Below, in pieces: positions 32,801-44,151 of a stretch of DNA of 64,000 nucleotides. The DNA comes from Torymus aiolomorphi (taxonomy: Eukaryota > Arthropoda > Insecta > Hymenoptera > Torymidae): assembly GCA_036365515.1 (NCBI GenBank), contig CM070876.1:107101310-107165309 (forward strand). The letters run 5' to 3'. The position numbers were made by a program, and so were the translations under genes. The notes beneath the pieces were generated by a model. That model was not told the DNA's origin. It ran no database searches and saw nothing but the letters and a program-made list of their open reading frames with translations. How positions within the stretch are numbered: the first letter of the stretch is position 1; each line of letters opens with the position of its first letter.

Positions 32801-33388
32801 TTCCATGTTATTATATTTTTCACAAAAAAAATATGCGATTACAATTTTATATTTTACACAAAAAAAATATAAAACACGAGAAAAAAAAAATTTCTACCAG
32901 CCAGTTCACCGCGGGTTCGAATCTACCTCTCAGTTCGATTCTTGTTCACCGGTTCAATTCTTTTGAGGGTATCGCATCTACTAGCCTTCTCTAGGCTAGC
33001 AACTGATATCGATTGAACGCTCGTCGCAAATTTTGTGGAGTGCTCAATCCCGTGATGCTTCTCTTCACAATTTCTTAACATCATAAAAACAATAAAAATC
33101 TAATAATTTCGCCTAGGCGCACCGTATCAAACTATTTGTCACGATGTTCTATAAAAAAAATAGCAACTTTGTAGTCTACAGCAATTTTTCTTGATTCTTC
33201 TCAAAAATCTTTGAACTTCTACCCCCAGAGGGTTTGCAGTAGGTTGGTTGTTGTACTTTAGTCACTTCCTTACTAAAAATCTAAAAAAAATCGGAAAAAC
33301 GCAAAAAGAAATTTTTGGGTTTCGAACTTTGTTCCTTTGAAGTCAAAATTTTCGATATTCCCAAGTACATACACGTTTAGGGTGCCAG
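29846..33388 (-). pseudogene. Decayed interior (gag-like) of LTR element B
   Basis: Minus-strand reading gives scattered open pieces rather than one frame: EEFVPEEEVHALDVKIENLG near 32460-32390, a Lys/Glu-rich acidic piece (REEKDDVARPPEEEEEMAK) near 30330-30270, and PISYLYMKQWTMRSHG near 30150-30100, which runs on for about 50 residues. Acidic and basic low-complexity blocks suit a gag. A 676-bp MITE is inserted at 30586. No catalytic motif was recognised, so identity rests on position between PBS and PPT. Confidence 0.45.
30586..31261. mobile_element. Foldback MITE, 676 bp, TSD TTAA
   Basis: TTAA flanks both ends (30582-30585 and 31262-31265). The ends read GGGGGCTAGACACCTTTTTT and its complement, and the arms pair for about 300 bp each through TGACTTCTTAT and TTTATATGGTCCAGAACCAT to a small centre near 30930. 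TTAA targeting with a palindromic body suggests a piggyBac- or Kolobok-driven element. Confidence 0.92.
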
Positions 33389-33389
33389 T

Positions 33390-34806
33390 TGTCACGGGGT
33401 GGATTTTCGGGCTAAGGCACGTTTCACCTGCGTACCTTAGCGGTTCAATTCCGTATCTGTCGGTTCAACTCCCGGAGATTGAGTAGCCAGATTAGGTAAC
33501 AGACGCTTCAAGGTCGTGCAATGTTAACCTAACCTGGTGACTAACCGTGCAACACGCAAGTCGAAGACTTGCGCTTTGTTTCTCACCAGTAACTCGAACT
33601 CTCCTCTCGTTCACTGGTTCGTGTGCCGGCTGCTCAGATGAAAAGATACGTTTTCTCTTACGTAACGACCGCGGAGGCGGCGGGGAGCGGGGAATGACTA
33701 AGGTCGCGAAATAATAACTCGAGCAGTTAAAGTTAATAATAAAAGACTACTGTTTATTAAATAAAAGATGATGAAGTTAAATGATGATTAAAAGTCTGCA
33801 TAATAAAATGATTACGTTAAAACATGGTTAGATTCTACCTAACGGTGCTCCAGCACATATAATCAGACGTCAGCTGTCTCGGAGGCTGACGTCACGCTCG
33901 CGGTAATATACGCCGCACACGCGCGGTATCATACGCCGCGCATACACAGTATTCTACGTCACGCAGTCATTGTCGAATACGTCAGTGATGAGAGCGGCCG
34001 CGCTCGCTGCGCGACACAGACACACTTAACCTAGCGCGAGAGAGATCAGGCTACTACGCTGTGTCATCTGCGCACTTCTTACGAGCATTTGCCAGTTACG
34101 AACTGCCGGCAAGCCAAACCTTGCCGGTGCCCTTCTACAAAATAAGTCGCGGACCTGTGCTCTTTGCGCTTGGTCTCTCCGTACAATAACGCCTAATCGA
34201 AGCCGCTGTCCAGGTGCGACGAACCTGGGCGAGCGGTTACACGTAATTGCTCGCGGCGCGGATGATACGTGCACGCTTACCGTTATTTTAGGTTACATTG
34301 ATACGGTGTGGCCTAGGTTCCTTGCGGACATCCTCGCTGCTCATCTGGCTTCGTAGTATCAACTCTCGTGATACTCTCTACTGCTCTCATGCCAGGCGAA
34401 CAGGTTTACTGCACGAGGATGTTGCTGGTTTGAGAGTGCAACAGGTGATCCTGGCCTGTAGCACTATCTCTGAGTTCTTCTCGTGTTTCCGTCGAAAGTA
34501 CAGAATAATACGTCCCTCGAACAATGATATTAGCCTCAGGATGCATCACGCCTGCATTCCTGAGGTTGAAACAGTGAAACTCTTCACTACTTATCGCGGG
34601 AAACGCGATCTCTCCGCGAATTCACTTCAGCGCGCGTTTCTGTCCGAACGATAACAACCACATTGATGCCGGTCACGTCTCCGCCGGCACCTTCGTCATG
34701 CTCTCAATACAGCTCCAATACTGCATCGAGGCGCCATCTAACGTTCGTTACCACGAATTTATTTATTGCCCATTTATTACTGACGTCGGTACGGCAGGCC
34801 GTGACA
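33390..34806 (-). repeat. 5' LTR of element B (complete, 1417 bp)
   Basis: On the minus strand it starts TGTCACGGCC and ends CCCCGTGACA, so it has both TG...CA and an 8-bp terminal inversion. The PBS-like TGGCACCC follows after two bases. No target duplication links 34807 with the left end. Confidence 0.85.
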
Positions 34807-35271
34807 TAATAAATATGAAGAATGCAGCTCATGTAGGTGAACATGACCACAAGTCCGGATAAACTGTCAGAGCCGCGTTAGGCGCGCCGTTACTCGCCTT
34901 ACTTCGGGCTTTACAAGGTGCCATGTCAGGACCTTGCGATTTTTCTAGTGCATTGGACAAGGCTCTAATGTTAGCCCTAAGTCAATTTCCGTTCGGATTG
35001 TAAAAAGTGTCAAATTGGCTAGAAAAAAATTTGTCTCTATTTTTGAAAGCAAATAGAAAATTACAATACTGGCTTATAAAAAGTACCAGACTGACCATCT
35101 GTGGTCGGTTTTCTAACACAATACGGTAATTTTTACTGAGCGTTCTTGTAATTTTTCTACTAACTTTCTCTCACTGTACTCTATTTTTATTACAATATCA
35201 AATTTAAATTTATTCAGAAAATTTTTTAAGACCAACAAAACGCAGCAAAAACATTCGCCAGCAAAATTAAA
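34807..35271. other. Flank without recognised gene
   Basis: A GC-richer patch at 34850-34950 is followed by AT-rich sequence leading into the 35272 frame. Nothing identifiable. Confidence 0.4.
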
Positions 35272-35661
35272 ATGTTTCAGGAAAACCACAACATAGAAAA
35301 CGATAATGATAACACCGGAACTATAACTGATAGTTTACGCAGTTCAGAAACTGATATCAATGTTTGCAGCAGTAAAAGTACTGGTAGCCTTACTGACAGT
35401 TTACGGAGCAAGTTGAAAAGTTCTTGTATAGATTCAGTAAGAAATGATTATGATAGCGAAGCACTACCTGAAAATTCAAGTTTAAATGGTAATCAAAATC
35501 TGATAACAAATGCGCGCTACACGATAAAGATGTGCGGGTACCTGAAAAACTTGGGACATGTGGGTTTGCATTATGTTCGGACTCGAATAAGATATTTAAA
35601 AAATAATCGATGTACTCAATTTGTTGTAGTTGCACAAAGCAAAGTTGATTATGTTGATTAG
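35272..35661 (+). pseudogene. Ser/Asp/Asn-rich frame with possible PH-domain start
   Basis: 129 codons with low-complexity N-terminal part containing DSLRS twice (residues about 21 and 44), then from residue 86 a segment KMCGYLKNLGHVGLHYV... that resembles the first strands of a PH domain (CGYL-KLG-KGL-xxW-RWF-L). The Trp-Phe positions expected after it are replaced (RTRIRYLKNN) and the frame stops soon after. It may be an exon end, a decayed duplicate of a PH-containing gene, or chance. I cannot name a gene. Confidence 0.35.
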
Positions 35662-35894
35662 TATATTCAAGAAAGTACTGAAATAAAAATTTAAAGATTC
35701 TAAAAAGGTCTAAATGACACTTTCAGAATGAATATAGTAGGCATTTTTTGTGACTCCATAATGCCTATTTTATTTAGTTTTTGTATCAATGTATTTTATT
35801 CTGTATCTTTAAATATACTGAAATATTTGCGTTTATTAGCATTTAAATAACCCGATTTCATTCAAGCTATCCAGGTCTGTTTCAAGTTGTACCA

Positions 35895-35975
35895 GGTCGA
35901 ATACTTCTCAAATCGAACGGCGAAAGTACCTATCACCGATCATTTCGGTTTTAAAGTATGTTATTCTTCTCTCAA
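35895..35975 (+). repeat. Solo TIR fragment of the 48-kb transposon family
   Basis: GGTCGAATACTTCTCAAATC and CCTATCACCGATCAT here match in order GGCCGAATCCATCTCAAATC and CCTATTTCACCTATCAT of the TIR at 48230. The closest relative is the reverse complement of 56820-56885. No transposase adjoins it. Confidence 0.65.
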
Positions 35976-36238
35976 TAAGATATTGCGATACGTGTGCTGT
36001 AGGTTAGCGCCTGAGCGCAGCGAGGGCGTTAAACGCCGTGTAATAATGAGCCACTTAAGTCACAAGTATCGTATACTATTTTATAGCTCGTGTGACATAA
36101 ATCCGACATATTTTATTTATTTATGCATAGTTAATTATTAAAATTATATTGAGCAGACAAATAATAGTAATTAAATATAATTTTTATTTGCAGTTTATAA
36201 ATGCATGATTTGGAACGCCAATAACACTAAATAATAGT

Positions 36239-36500
36239 TGTTGTAATGTTGAGGTATTGTGGATCATAAATAAGTGAATGTTAGACAGAGTTAATTAATA
36301 AAGAAGTATAATAAAGATAAGTTGGATACATGTGCTCTACATCTGCACTACATGACGGTCGACAAGAGAGAGAGAGATTCTGTGCGCACGGCGCTTGCGC
36401 GCCTCGAGTAGGCCGCGCCTCCAAAGTACGAATAGGTGGCGCCACTAGTATCATACATTAGGCGATTAGATCTAGATATAATATTTACCATAATTCAACA
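36239..36500 (-). repeat. copia LTR (3' in element orientation)
   Basis: Begins TGTTGTAATGTTGAGG and ends ATAATTCAACA on the plus strand. Contains a short GA repeat (about 7 units) against about 20 in the other LTR. Confidence 0.95.
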
Positions 36501-36509
36501 AGTCTCCTT

Positions 36510-36672
36510 AAAGGACCCCGCACACAATGTATGGGAAAAAATCATTCGGTCAAATTTTGGGGGGTTTTACCCATGAGAACTTTTGTTCAGGACCTCAAGA
36601 TCTATCTTTTCCCCAAGTTTGATCCAATTTGACCGAATGATTATTTTCCATACATTGTGTGCGGGGTCCTTT
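36510..36672. mobile_element. MITE, 163 bp, TIR AAAGGACCCCGCACAC, inside copia
   Basis: AAAGGACCCCGCACACAATG at the left pairs with its complement at the right end; the two halves also share ATCATTCGGTCAAAT inverted. It lies between the RNase H frame and the 3' LTR, so it is younger than the copia insertion or arrived with it. Confidence 0.85.
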
Positions 36673-36741
36673 ATACTCTAGACCTTTACAAAATTTTCTT
36701 GTCATAATTACATTTTCTTTGTTCAACTTTTGTTTACAATT

Positions 36742-37476
36742 TTAAATCAATTTTAACGCTGTTCTATTTTGAACAAATTTTTTCTTGTCTAAACTCTTAG
36801 TTAAAATATCAGCTATATTACAGATTGAATCAATTTTAACAATATCTATAATTCCATTTTCGTAATTTTCGTTAATGTAATGATATTGTACTTCGATGTG
36901 CTTCGAATTTTTTGTGAAATTTCCGAACTTTGCTATTGCTATTGCACCTGAGTTGTCTTCATATATTTTTATGGCATTTACAAATTTTACGTGAAACGAT
37001 TCACTCAACAAGTTTCTTATAAATAATACTTCTGTCACTGCTTCCGACATAGCTGTATATTCCGCAAAAGTCGAACATTTTGTAACCGTATTCTGTTTAT
37101 GAGTTTTCCAAAAAACTAAATTTCCAAATAATCTTACTATAAAACCTGTTGTTGATTTTCTGTCTACATTGTCGCCTGCATAGTCAGAGTCTACCATGCA
37201 GTCTAATATTTCGCTACTTTCATGGTTACAATTATACGTTAATTTTAGGTCTTTTGTTTTGACTAAATACTTCAGAATTCTCATAGCGTATTTAAAGTGT
37301 GTTTCGTCGTAACAACTTTGGTATCGACTCAAATAATTTACGCTGAATGCTATATCTGGCCTAGTGCCTGTACTTATATATAACAATTCTCTTATCAAAT
37401 TTCTGTACTTTATAGATTCATCGCTTTCGCTAGCTTGATCTAATTTAAGATTAGTTTCCATTGGAGTATCATACAA
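36742..37476 (-). pseudogene. copia RT end and RNase H
   Basis: 244 codons. The segment shows the copia RT-RNase H linker (YRNLIRELLYISTGTRPDIAFSV) and the RNase H landmarks VDSDYAGD, STFAEYTAMSEA, IYEDNSGAIAIA and KHIEVQYHYINE, so the acidic catalytic residues are present. The frame is shifted relative to the RT segment upstream, with the break near 37470-37490. The frame ends about 240 bp before the LTR, with the MITE in between. Confidence 0.95.
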
Positions 37477-37766
37477 TTTTGCATTCTCCAGATTGTATTT
37501 TTGGCCAAAGATTCAATATATTTAGTTTGACTTAAAGTCATCTTACATCTATCTTCACTATAATCTATGTCTATTCCTATATATTGTCCAATTTTTCCAA
37601 GATTTTTCATTGAAAATTTTTGCATTAAATTATCTTTTATTTCATTTATTTTAATTTGGTCTCTACAACTAATTAACAAATCATCTACAAAGACTAGTAT
37701 ATATATTGGATCTTTGCCTGTATTGTGTACGTACATACAAACAGTAATCATACTTACTTCTCTCAA
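37440..37766 (-). pseudogene. copia RT catalytic part, frameshifted
   Basis: Carries the RT active-site box FVDDLLISC and the following copia RT segment down to SQTKYIESL. It is in another frame from both neighbours: the joint with the upstream RT frame is near 37740 and with the RNase H frame near 37480. Each looks like a single small indel. Confidence 0.9.
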
Positions 37767-38702
37767 AATTTAACCTTTCTACATATTCGTTAAAACATTC
37801 ATACCATGCTCGAGGGCTTTCCCTGAGTCCGTACAACGTTTTTCGTAGTTTACAAACTTTATTTTTTTCAACTTCATAGCCTTTCGGTACATTCACATAC
37901 ACTTCGGATTTCACATTCCCATTCAAGAACGCCGTTTCTACGTCCATTTGTTCTATGAACAATTTATTTTTACAAGAATAAGACAACAAAATTTTTAATG
38001 TTTGCATTTTTCCTACAGGAGAATAAACATTTTCAACGTATTCTTTCTGTTGAAAGCCTCTAACAACTAATCTAGCTTTATATGTGTTATCATTTTTCCT
38101 TTTATAAACACATTTAACATCAATTATTTCTTTATCTATAGGTCTATCTACAATTTCCCATTTGTCATTTTTAACTAAGCTTGATATCTCTTTATTCATT
38201 GCAATTTGCCATTCATGACTTTCTTTTGAGTTTAACGCCTCCTCGAATGTACTAGGAGTATTCGCATCTACATAATTTACGTAAATAAAGTGTGAAACGG
38301 GATTTCCAAATCTATTTACTGGACTTTTCATTCTGTCAGATTTTCTCGGTACTTTTAGATCTTGTCTATTAGTTTCGGATTCGTTACTTTCAAAATTCTC
38401 ACAATTGTCGTTGTTTGTTTGATTATTATTAACATCATCATTATATATTTCTTCTCCTCTACCAGACTCGAGAGTCATAGTAGAAGGAGATTGATTATTT
38501 TCGTACCCTTCATTTTCTAAATTTACGATTACACGATCCTTTTCATCATCAGATTTTTCTAAGCAAATTAATTCAATATTTTGTTCAACGACTTCAACGT
38601 GTCTAGCATTAATTACTGTATTATTTACAAGAACTCTATAACCATTTTCGGTATATCCTACTAGTACGCCTAATTCTGCTTTATTATCCCATTTGCTTTG
38701 TC
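37681..38702 (-). pseudogene. copia integrase C-terminus and RT N-terminal part
   Basis: Open from the edge of the TTAA MITE at 38702 (first Met at 38478). It starts with the integrase C-terminal linker (LGVLVGYTENGYRV), goes through an acidic spacer, and enters RT at EALNSKESHEWQIAMNKE, with QMDVETAFLNG carrying the first RT aspartate and LYGLRESPRAWYE the characteristic copia block. The frame is lost near 37740 just before FVDD. Confidence 0.92.
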
Positions 38703-38706
38703 TTAA

Positions 38707-39122
38707 GGGGATGCCTTACTCGTACTATTACCGACTGAGCAATTCACACAGTTTCAAGCTGATTAAAAATAAAATACGTCGAATCACAAAAAATCAAGAG
38801 AACACTCTTCTGTGTTTTTTAACGTTCTATCACCCAGTCAAAGTTTGGAGTCGGAATATCAAGCCGTTTTTTCAAAAACTTTGAACGAAATTAAATTTAA
38901 TTTCGTTCAAAGTTTTTGAAAAACGAAATTAAATTTAATTTCGTTCAAAGTTTTTGAAAAAACGGCTTGATATTTCGACTCCAAACTTTGACTGGATGAT
39001 AGAACGTTAAAAAACACAGAAGAGTGTTCTCTTGATTTTTTGTGATTCGACGTATTTTATTTTTAATCAGCTTGAAACTGTGTGAATTGCTCGGTCGGTA
39101 ATAGTACGAGTAAGGCATCCCC
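38707..39122. mobile_element. Foldback MITE, 416 bp, TSD TTAA, inside copia pol
   Basis: TTAA on both sides (38703-38706, 39123-39126). The ends GGGGATGCCTTACTCGTACT and complement pair, and the arms continue almost perfectly to an AT-rich centre (AAATTAAATTTAATTTCG repeated) near 38915. It interrupts the integrase reading between the two flanking frames, whose protein sequence continues across the site once the MITE is skipped. Confidence 0.95.
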
Positions 39123-39126
39123 TTAA

Positions 39127-40076
39127 CGCTTCTGGGACTCTTACAAAAACTCTACTACCGTAAATTTTTAAGTGTTGAACATTTGGCCTTTTGCTAAAGA
39201 ATATTTCATAAGGAGTCTTGTTTTCTTTTGTGTTAGCAATCGTTCTATTTTTTAAGTAAGCTACGGTTTTCATTACTTCCGGCCAGTATCTCCTATGTAT
39301 CCTAGCTTCTCTAATCAAACACCTACCTATGTCCATAGCTAACCTATTATATCTTTCCGCTACGACATTTAATTCATGGTCGTAGGGTGGACGAGGTTGT
39401 AATTGAATCCCTTTGAAATTAATAAACTCATAAATATCTTTATTTAAATATTCTTTTCCATTGTCACATTGTAACTTTTTTACTCTTTTATTCAAAATGT
39501 TTTTAACTTGATTGACAAATTCTATAAAGCAACTTACAGCTTCTGATTTGTTTTTAATACAAAAAATTCTAGTGCATTTACTGTAATCGTCTATGAATGT
39601 TAGAAAGTATTTTTCACCACCATAACCTATAGTGTTATGTGGTCCATTTAGACCGTATGTATTAATTCCAAAATTTTACTAGTTTTTGATCTGTCATTTT
39701 TAAATGGTACATTTGACATTTTACTCTCAATGCAGTTTGCGCATTTCATATCAATATTTTCTATTTTACTTGGCAAGCCTATTGCTAATTTATCATTCAC
39801 TAATTTGTTTAGATATTGAAAATTGACGTGGCCTAATGCTCTGTGCCATCTCTCTTTTTCAGTTAATTTTACGTTATTTACACATGTTTCATTTGGTATG
39901 CTTTTGTTTACAAGACTTTTCATAAAGTACAAATTTTCCTTTTTATATGCAATAGCTAATAACTTTCTATATTTATTATAAAATTTGGCATTTTCATTTC
40001 TGGCTACTACTGTAAAATTTTGAGTTATTTTAGATAAACTTAATAAATTTTGCTTAATTCCGTTTACATAGTACAT
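39127..40076 (-). pseudogene. copia integrase
   Basis: Two frames: 40076-39648 has the GAG-pre-integrase zinc-binding signature (WHRALGHVN ... CANCIESK), and 39647-39127 holds the catalytic core with CDNGKEYLN (second Asp) and VVAERYNRLA (Glu). The break near 39648 falls right at the first catalytic Asp position, which is lost in the frame. The ORF reported down to 39067 includes 17 residues that really come from the MITE. Confidence 0.92.
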
Positions 40077-41454
40077 TATTTAAAACAATATTTGAAACGT
40101 TATAATAATTTTTGAACTGTACTTCTATGTTGCCTACTTTCGTAGCTTTTAAGATTTTTCCATCCGGTAATTTAACATTTATAGGTTCTTTCAAGTTTAC
40201 ATAATTATCAAAAAATTTATCATTTTGTATTATGTCATCAGTGCACCCAGTGTCTAATAACCATAGTAATTCGGCACAGTTTTGGTTAAATTCGCATCCT
40301 ATTACCTGATTAATTTGCAGATTAACTACTTGTGTTACCCAAGCTTCAGTTAAGTTTGCTTCTGTAGTTGTTGCTGAGCGTTGTTCACTAGACGCTTCGC
40401 CTCTCTGTTGATCTGGATGTCTACCTACGCCTCGCCCTCTGCCTGATTGAGCGACTCTGCCTCGGCTGTTGCCTCTCTGTCCATAGTTTGGACGACCTCG
40501 TTGGGCACCTCTACCCCTGTTGCCCTGTTGACCCTTTTGACTCCAACAGTCCTTTTGTCGGTGGCCAGTTTTTCCACAGGAAAAGCATTTCCCTTCGAAC
40601 TTAGCTGTAAAAGTACTCATATTACCTTTTTTATCAAATTCATTTTTTGACATGTTCTTTTCTTTAATTTTAGATTTGACATAGTCTACTGTCCTTTGTT
40701 GCTCCGGTATGACGTCTATGAAATCTCCAATGTAGCTGTAGCTTGGTGGTAATGCTCGAATTAAGTATCTCATCTTTTCGGCTTCTTCTATATTTCCACC
40801 AGCTGCCTTGAACTCGTTCACTGCCTTTTCGAATTCCACAAAAAATTCATCTACTCGATCATAATTCTTGAGTTTGATTTCTTCGAGTTTTCCTCTACAT
40901 ATTATTTGTAATGACGTGGATTGCGTCAAATATATCTTGTCGAACTGAGTTATCATCTCACGAGCAGTTGTGCAGTTTTTTACGTATTCTAACTGCTTGT
41001 CTGTTATTGTACTCACTAAAATCGTTCTTGCTTTTAAGTCCTTTTTCTTCCATTGTGCTTCGTCTTCGTCGTTATTTCTTAATCTGTCTGCAGAACCTTT
41101 ACACTCTTTGTATTCCAGCAGCATCATCAATCTAATTTTCCAACTCGAGTAATTTTCTCCATCGAAAATTGGTATAACAATATCATCAAATGTTGCTTGT
41201 CTCGCCATTTCACTCTCTCTTGATTTCGAATTTATTTCAATAATTTTATTTAACAGCAAGACTTGTTTAATTCCTCGTACAAAACTTTTTCTAAATATAT
41301 TTCTCAATTTAATATTCAGCACTATTTCTTTGTTATTTAACTTTTCTTCATTTTCCATTTGCAACGTGTTTAACCTCAAAATTCGCCACGTGTTCTGTAC
41401 TAGTGCTCCGCCGCATGCTCCGACTGGGAATTCTAATCGGTCTGCATCATTCAC
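40054..41454 (-). pseudogene. copia Gag and protease
   Basis: 466 codons. The likely Gag start is the internal Met at residue 83 (41208, MARQATFDDI), since copia Gags begin with FDGENYSSWKIRL-type sequence; the upstream 82 codons are leader. A CCHC knuckle CFSCGKTGHRQKDC stands at residues 290-303, followed by an RG-rich stretch (GRGAQRGRPNYGQRG). The aspartic protease site is LLWLLDTGCTDD at 397-408. The frame ends at residue 466 and pol continues in another frame from 40076, a frameshift in what is normally one ORF. Confidence 0.95.
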
Positions 41455-41621
41455 TTTTCAACATTAATCTTTGATTCCTTTTGCATAAATCACTTCTTGA
41501 CATCTTCAGTTTCTTTTTTCGACTTATATTTTTCTCGATTTTCCACATTTTAATTTTTAACACTTGTTTTCTCTACGCGACTCGAAAGTACACGTAGAAG
41601 AAAAAATACATTACCGGACAA

Positions 41622-41637
41622 CCACGCTCTCCTACCA
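41622..41637 (-). promoter_or_regulatory. copia primer binding site-like sequence
   Basis: On the minus strand TGGTAGGAGAGC directly follows the 5' LTR end TACAACA. It resembles the TGGTA(T/G)-AGAGC sites complementary to initiator methionine tRNA used by many copia elements. Confidence 0.6.
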
Positions 41638-41762
41638 TGTTGTAATGTTGAGGTATTGTGGATCATAAATAAGTGAATGTTAGACGTAGTTACTTAATAA
41701 AGAAGTATAATAAAGATAAGTTGGATACATGTGCTCTACGTCTGCACTACATGACGGTCGAC

Positions 41763-41808
<46 letters not shown>

Positions 41809-41933
41809 CTGTGCGCACGGCGCTTGCGCGCCTCGAGTAGACCGCGCCTCCAAAGTACGAATAGGTGGCGCCACTAGTATCATACATTAGGTGATTATAT
41901 AGGTATAGATATAATATTTACCATAATTCAACA
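41638..41933 (-). repeat. copia LTR (5' in element orientation)
   Basis: 296 bp, TGTTG...CAACA, with a GA repeat at 41764-41806 expanded relative to the other LTR. ATAGT follows directly. Confidence 0.95.
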
Positions 41934-42496
41934 ATAGTTTTTAAGAATTATTTCCTGTTAGTAACAGTTCTTTACAGTTATTTGTAGTTGTTTGCATTTA
42001 TTTGGCTTCTTTTATTCATCAAATGAAAGTCATGACAAAAAATGTTAATACCAGTGATTTGCATTTTTATTAAAAAAAAAAATTTATAACAGATATGAAT
42101 GATTATTATTTATAATTAAATATTAGTATTGTTGTATAATTTATGAGCATCCGTCAAACTGAGTACCAAAAACTTTAATGAGAGCTTAAATATTTTTTTA
42201 AAACTATCAACACGTTTTTTAAAAGCTAAGTTTTTAAGTGCGTTTTAACAACACAATTTGTCTAGTCTTTTTAATTCTTCTAGTCTCATCTATTCAATAA
42301 GCACTCTTTGCAAATGATAATAATTTTTTTCATGACTGTACCAATAATAATATTGTTAATATAAAGCTTTCTACGAAAGTATAAAATAAGGAATGTACAG
42401 ACGTTTTTTCTGTATAATCTATTATTTTCTCTTAAAAAGTTGTGAAATCTATCTAAAAATCATTTTAAAAAAGTTTAAACTAAGGCAAGTATTAGT

Positions 42497-42616
42497 TCCT
42501 CTCTACCTCCCTTTCTCTTCCTCTCACTCCCTCTCTCTTCCTCTCCCTCCCTCTCTTTCCCGCCCCTCTCTCTCCCTCTCTCCCCCTCTCTCTCTCCCTC
42601 TCTCCCCCTCTCTCTC
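42497..42616. repeat. CT-rich simple repeat in the left arm
   Basis: Almost pure pyrimidine tract of CCCTCTCTC and CTCCCTCTCT words. Its mirror in the right arm (45565-45650) is GA-rich and shorter, and a similar tract is at 181-220. Length differences between arms show independent slippage after the palindrome formed. Confidence 0.9.
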
Positions 42617-43999
42617 TCAACATCCGTCAAACTGAGTATCAAAAACTTTAATGAGAGCTTAAATATTTTTTTTAAAACAATCAACACGTTTTTTAAAAGC
42701 TAATTTTTTAAGTACGGTCTAACAACACAATTTGTCTAGTCCTTTTAATTCTTATAGTATCATCTATTCAATAAGCTCTCTCTACAAATGGTAATAATTT
42801 TTTTCATGACTATACAAATAAATATAAAACTTTCTACGAAAGTATAAAATATGGCAAGTATAGACGTTTTTTCTGCATAATCTATAAAAAAACAGCACAA
42901 TTTGCCTAGTCGTTTTATTTCTTCGAATCTCGAAATGTATTTAAATTTGTTCATCTTTCTGTACAAATTAAACACAAGAAAGTACTGAAATCAATTTACT
43001 GTAGTCAAGTACCCATAAGTTAACTTGACTGACATAATACAACTTTTCATACCTACTTATCAAACATATTCAGCCAGCGGGCATAAAGTACTACTTAACG
43101 CCCAAGAGACATAACAGCTCATATACAGCTCTTGCAAATCTTTATAGAACCTACGCACTTTACGCCCATGTAGGCAAAAATTATTTCAATTATATAATAT
43201 TATATAAGTACATTCAAATTTTTCATTGTAAATAAAACAAGCGAAAGTTGTGGAATCAATTACCGATAGTCAAGTAATGCAAGCAACTCTCCGAAGCAAC
43301 TGTACGACTGTTCTGAGAACTGTATTCAAATTTGTTCATTCTTCTATACAAATTAAACACAAGAAAGTACTGAAATCAATTTATTGTAGTCAAGTACCCA
43401 TAATTTTACTTGACTGACATAATAGAACTTTTAGTACCTTGCGTGTAAAATTACATTTTACGCCCACGTTGTATCTTCAAAAATATTCAGCCAGCGGGCA
43501 TAAAGTACTACTTAACGCCTAACAGGCGCAATAGCTCTCATACTCCTACAAAACTTTATAGAACCTACGCACTTTACGTCCATGTGAGCGAATATTATTT
43601 TAATTATATAACTATTATGCCTTCTTTTTATTTCTAAAATTCATAAGAATTTTTTCAGATATTTACGAAAAGTCAAAGCCTATATAAAAAAAATTACATA
43701 GTTACCATCTCATCACCATTTTTCATTATTCTTTCTCAATTTTGAAATTTCTATAATATTACGCATCTTAGGAAGACAATAGAAGTCTATAGAGCTGCAC
43801 TAGCAGGGGTGGTCCTCCAATCTCCCATACATACTTGGCGGGCCCGACGGTTTGCAGTTTAAGGTGTAGACATGGTCATTTTCATATAAATATTTTCATA
43901 TGTTTACAGATCAGAGAAAATGAAAAATAGGTTGCTTCTACATATTAAATACTAATACGTATTGAATTTATTACTCTGTTTTTAAATAGAAAGTGTAAA

Positions 44000-44151
44000 C
44001 CCGCATGAAAATATCGTATGAGATCTCATATGAGATATCATGACATCCCATAATATATAAAATTGCAGATGACATCACTTATATCATATCTCATATGAGA
44101 CCTGATGTCTGAAATACTCATATGAAATCTCATATGATATTTACATGCGGG
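44000..44151. mobile_element. MITE, ~152 bp, TIR CCCGCATG, in the centre of the giant foldback
   Basis: CCCGCATGAAAATATCGTAT is mirrored by ATATGATATTTACATGCGGG, flanked by AAA on both sides. The body is a further set of ATATGAGATCTCATATGAG palindromes. It sits in the unique spacer between the two arms. Confidence 0.75.

Larger units (their letters stand above)
28181..34806 (-). mobile_element. LTR retrotransposon B, pol-less, with inverted LTR at its left end
   Basis: On the minus strand: 5' LTR (34806-33390), PBS-like TGGCACCC, a decayed interior of about 3.5 kb, PPT (29843-29834) and the beginning of a 3' LTR (29833-29578). At 29577 the LTR breaks and joins a nearly whole LTR in the opposite orientation (28191-29577), itself preceded by its own PPT (28181-28190). 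A 5' LTR tip (TGTCACGGGGTGG) is also stranded at 28132. Replication with template switching, or a later inversion, would explain this. No RT or integrase motif was found in the interior. Confidence 0.7.
36239..41933 (-). mobile_element. Ty1/copia retrotransposon with LTRs and 5-bp TSD
   Basis: LTRs of 262 bp (36239-36500) and 296 bp (41638-41933) begin TGTTG and end CAACA; the difference is mostly the length of a GA repeat. ATAGT stands on both outer sides (36234-36238 and 41934-41938). The minus strand encodes gag, protease, integrase, RT and RNase H in that order, the copia arrangement. At least four frameshifts and two MITE insertions (36510-36672, 38707-39122) inactivate it, although the LTRs are still close. 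Confidence 0.97.

Noticed and set aside
28191..34806. A single foldback transposon with 1.4-kb TIRs ending TGTCACGG
   Set aside because: PBS and PPT sequences next to the repeats and a second partial LTR in the other orientation fit a rearranged LTR retroelement better; no matching target duplication supports the foldback reading.
39067..39126. Last residues of the copia integrase frame
   Set aside because: They come from the TTAA MITE, so the integrase piece was cut at the MITE edge.
42760..42975. 71-codon frame with a second copy at 45209-45424
   Set aside because: The second copy is the mirror arm of a palindrome, so conservation is structural.
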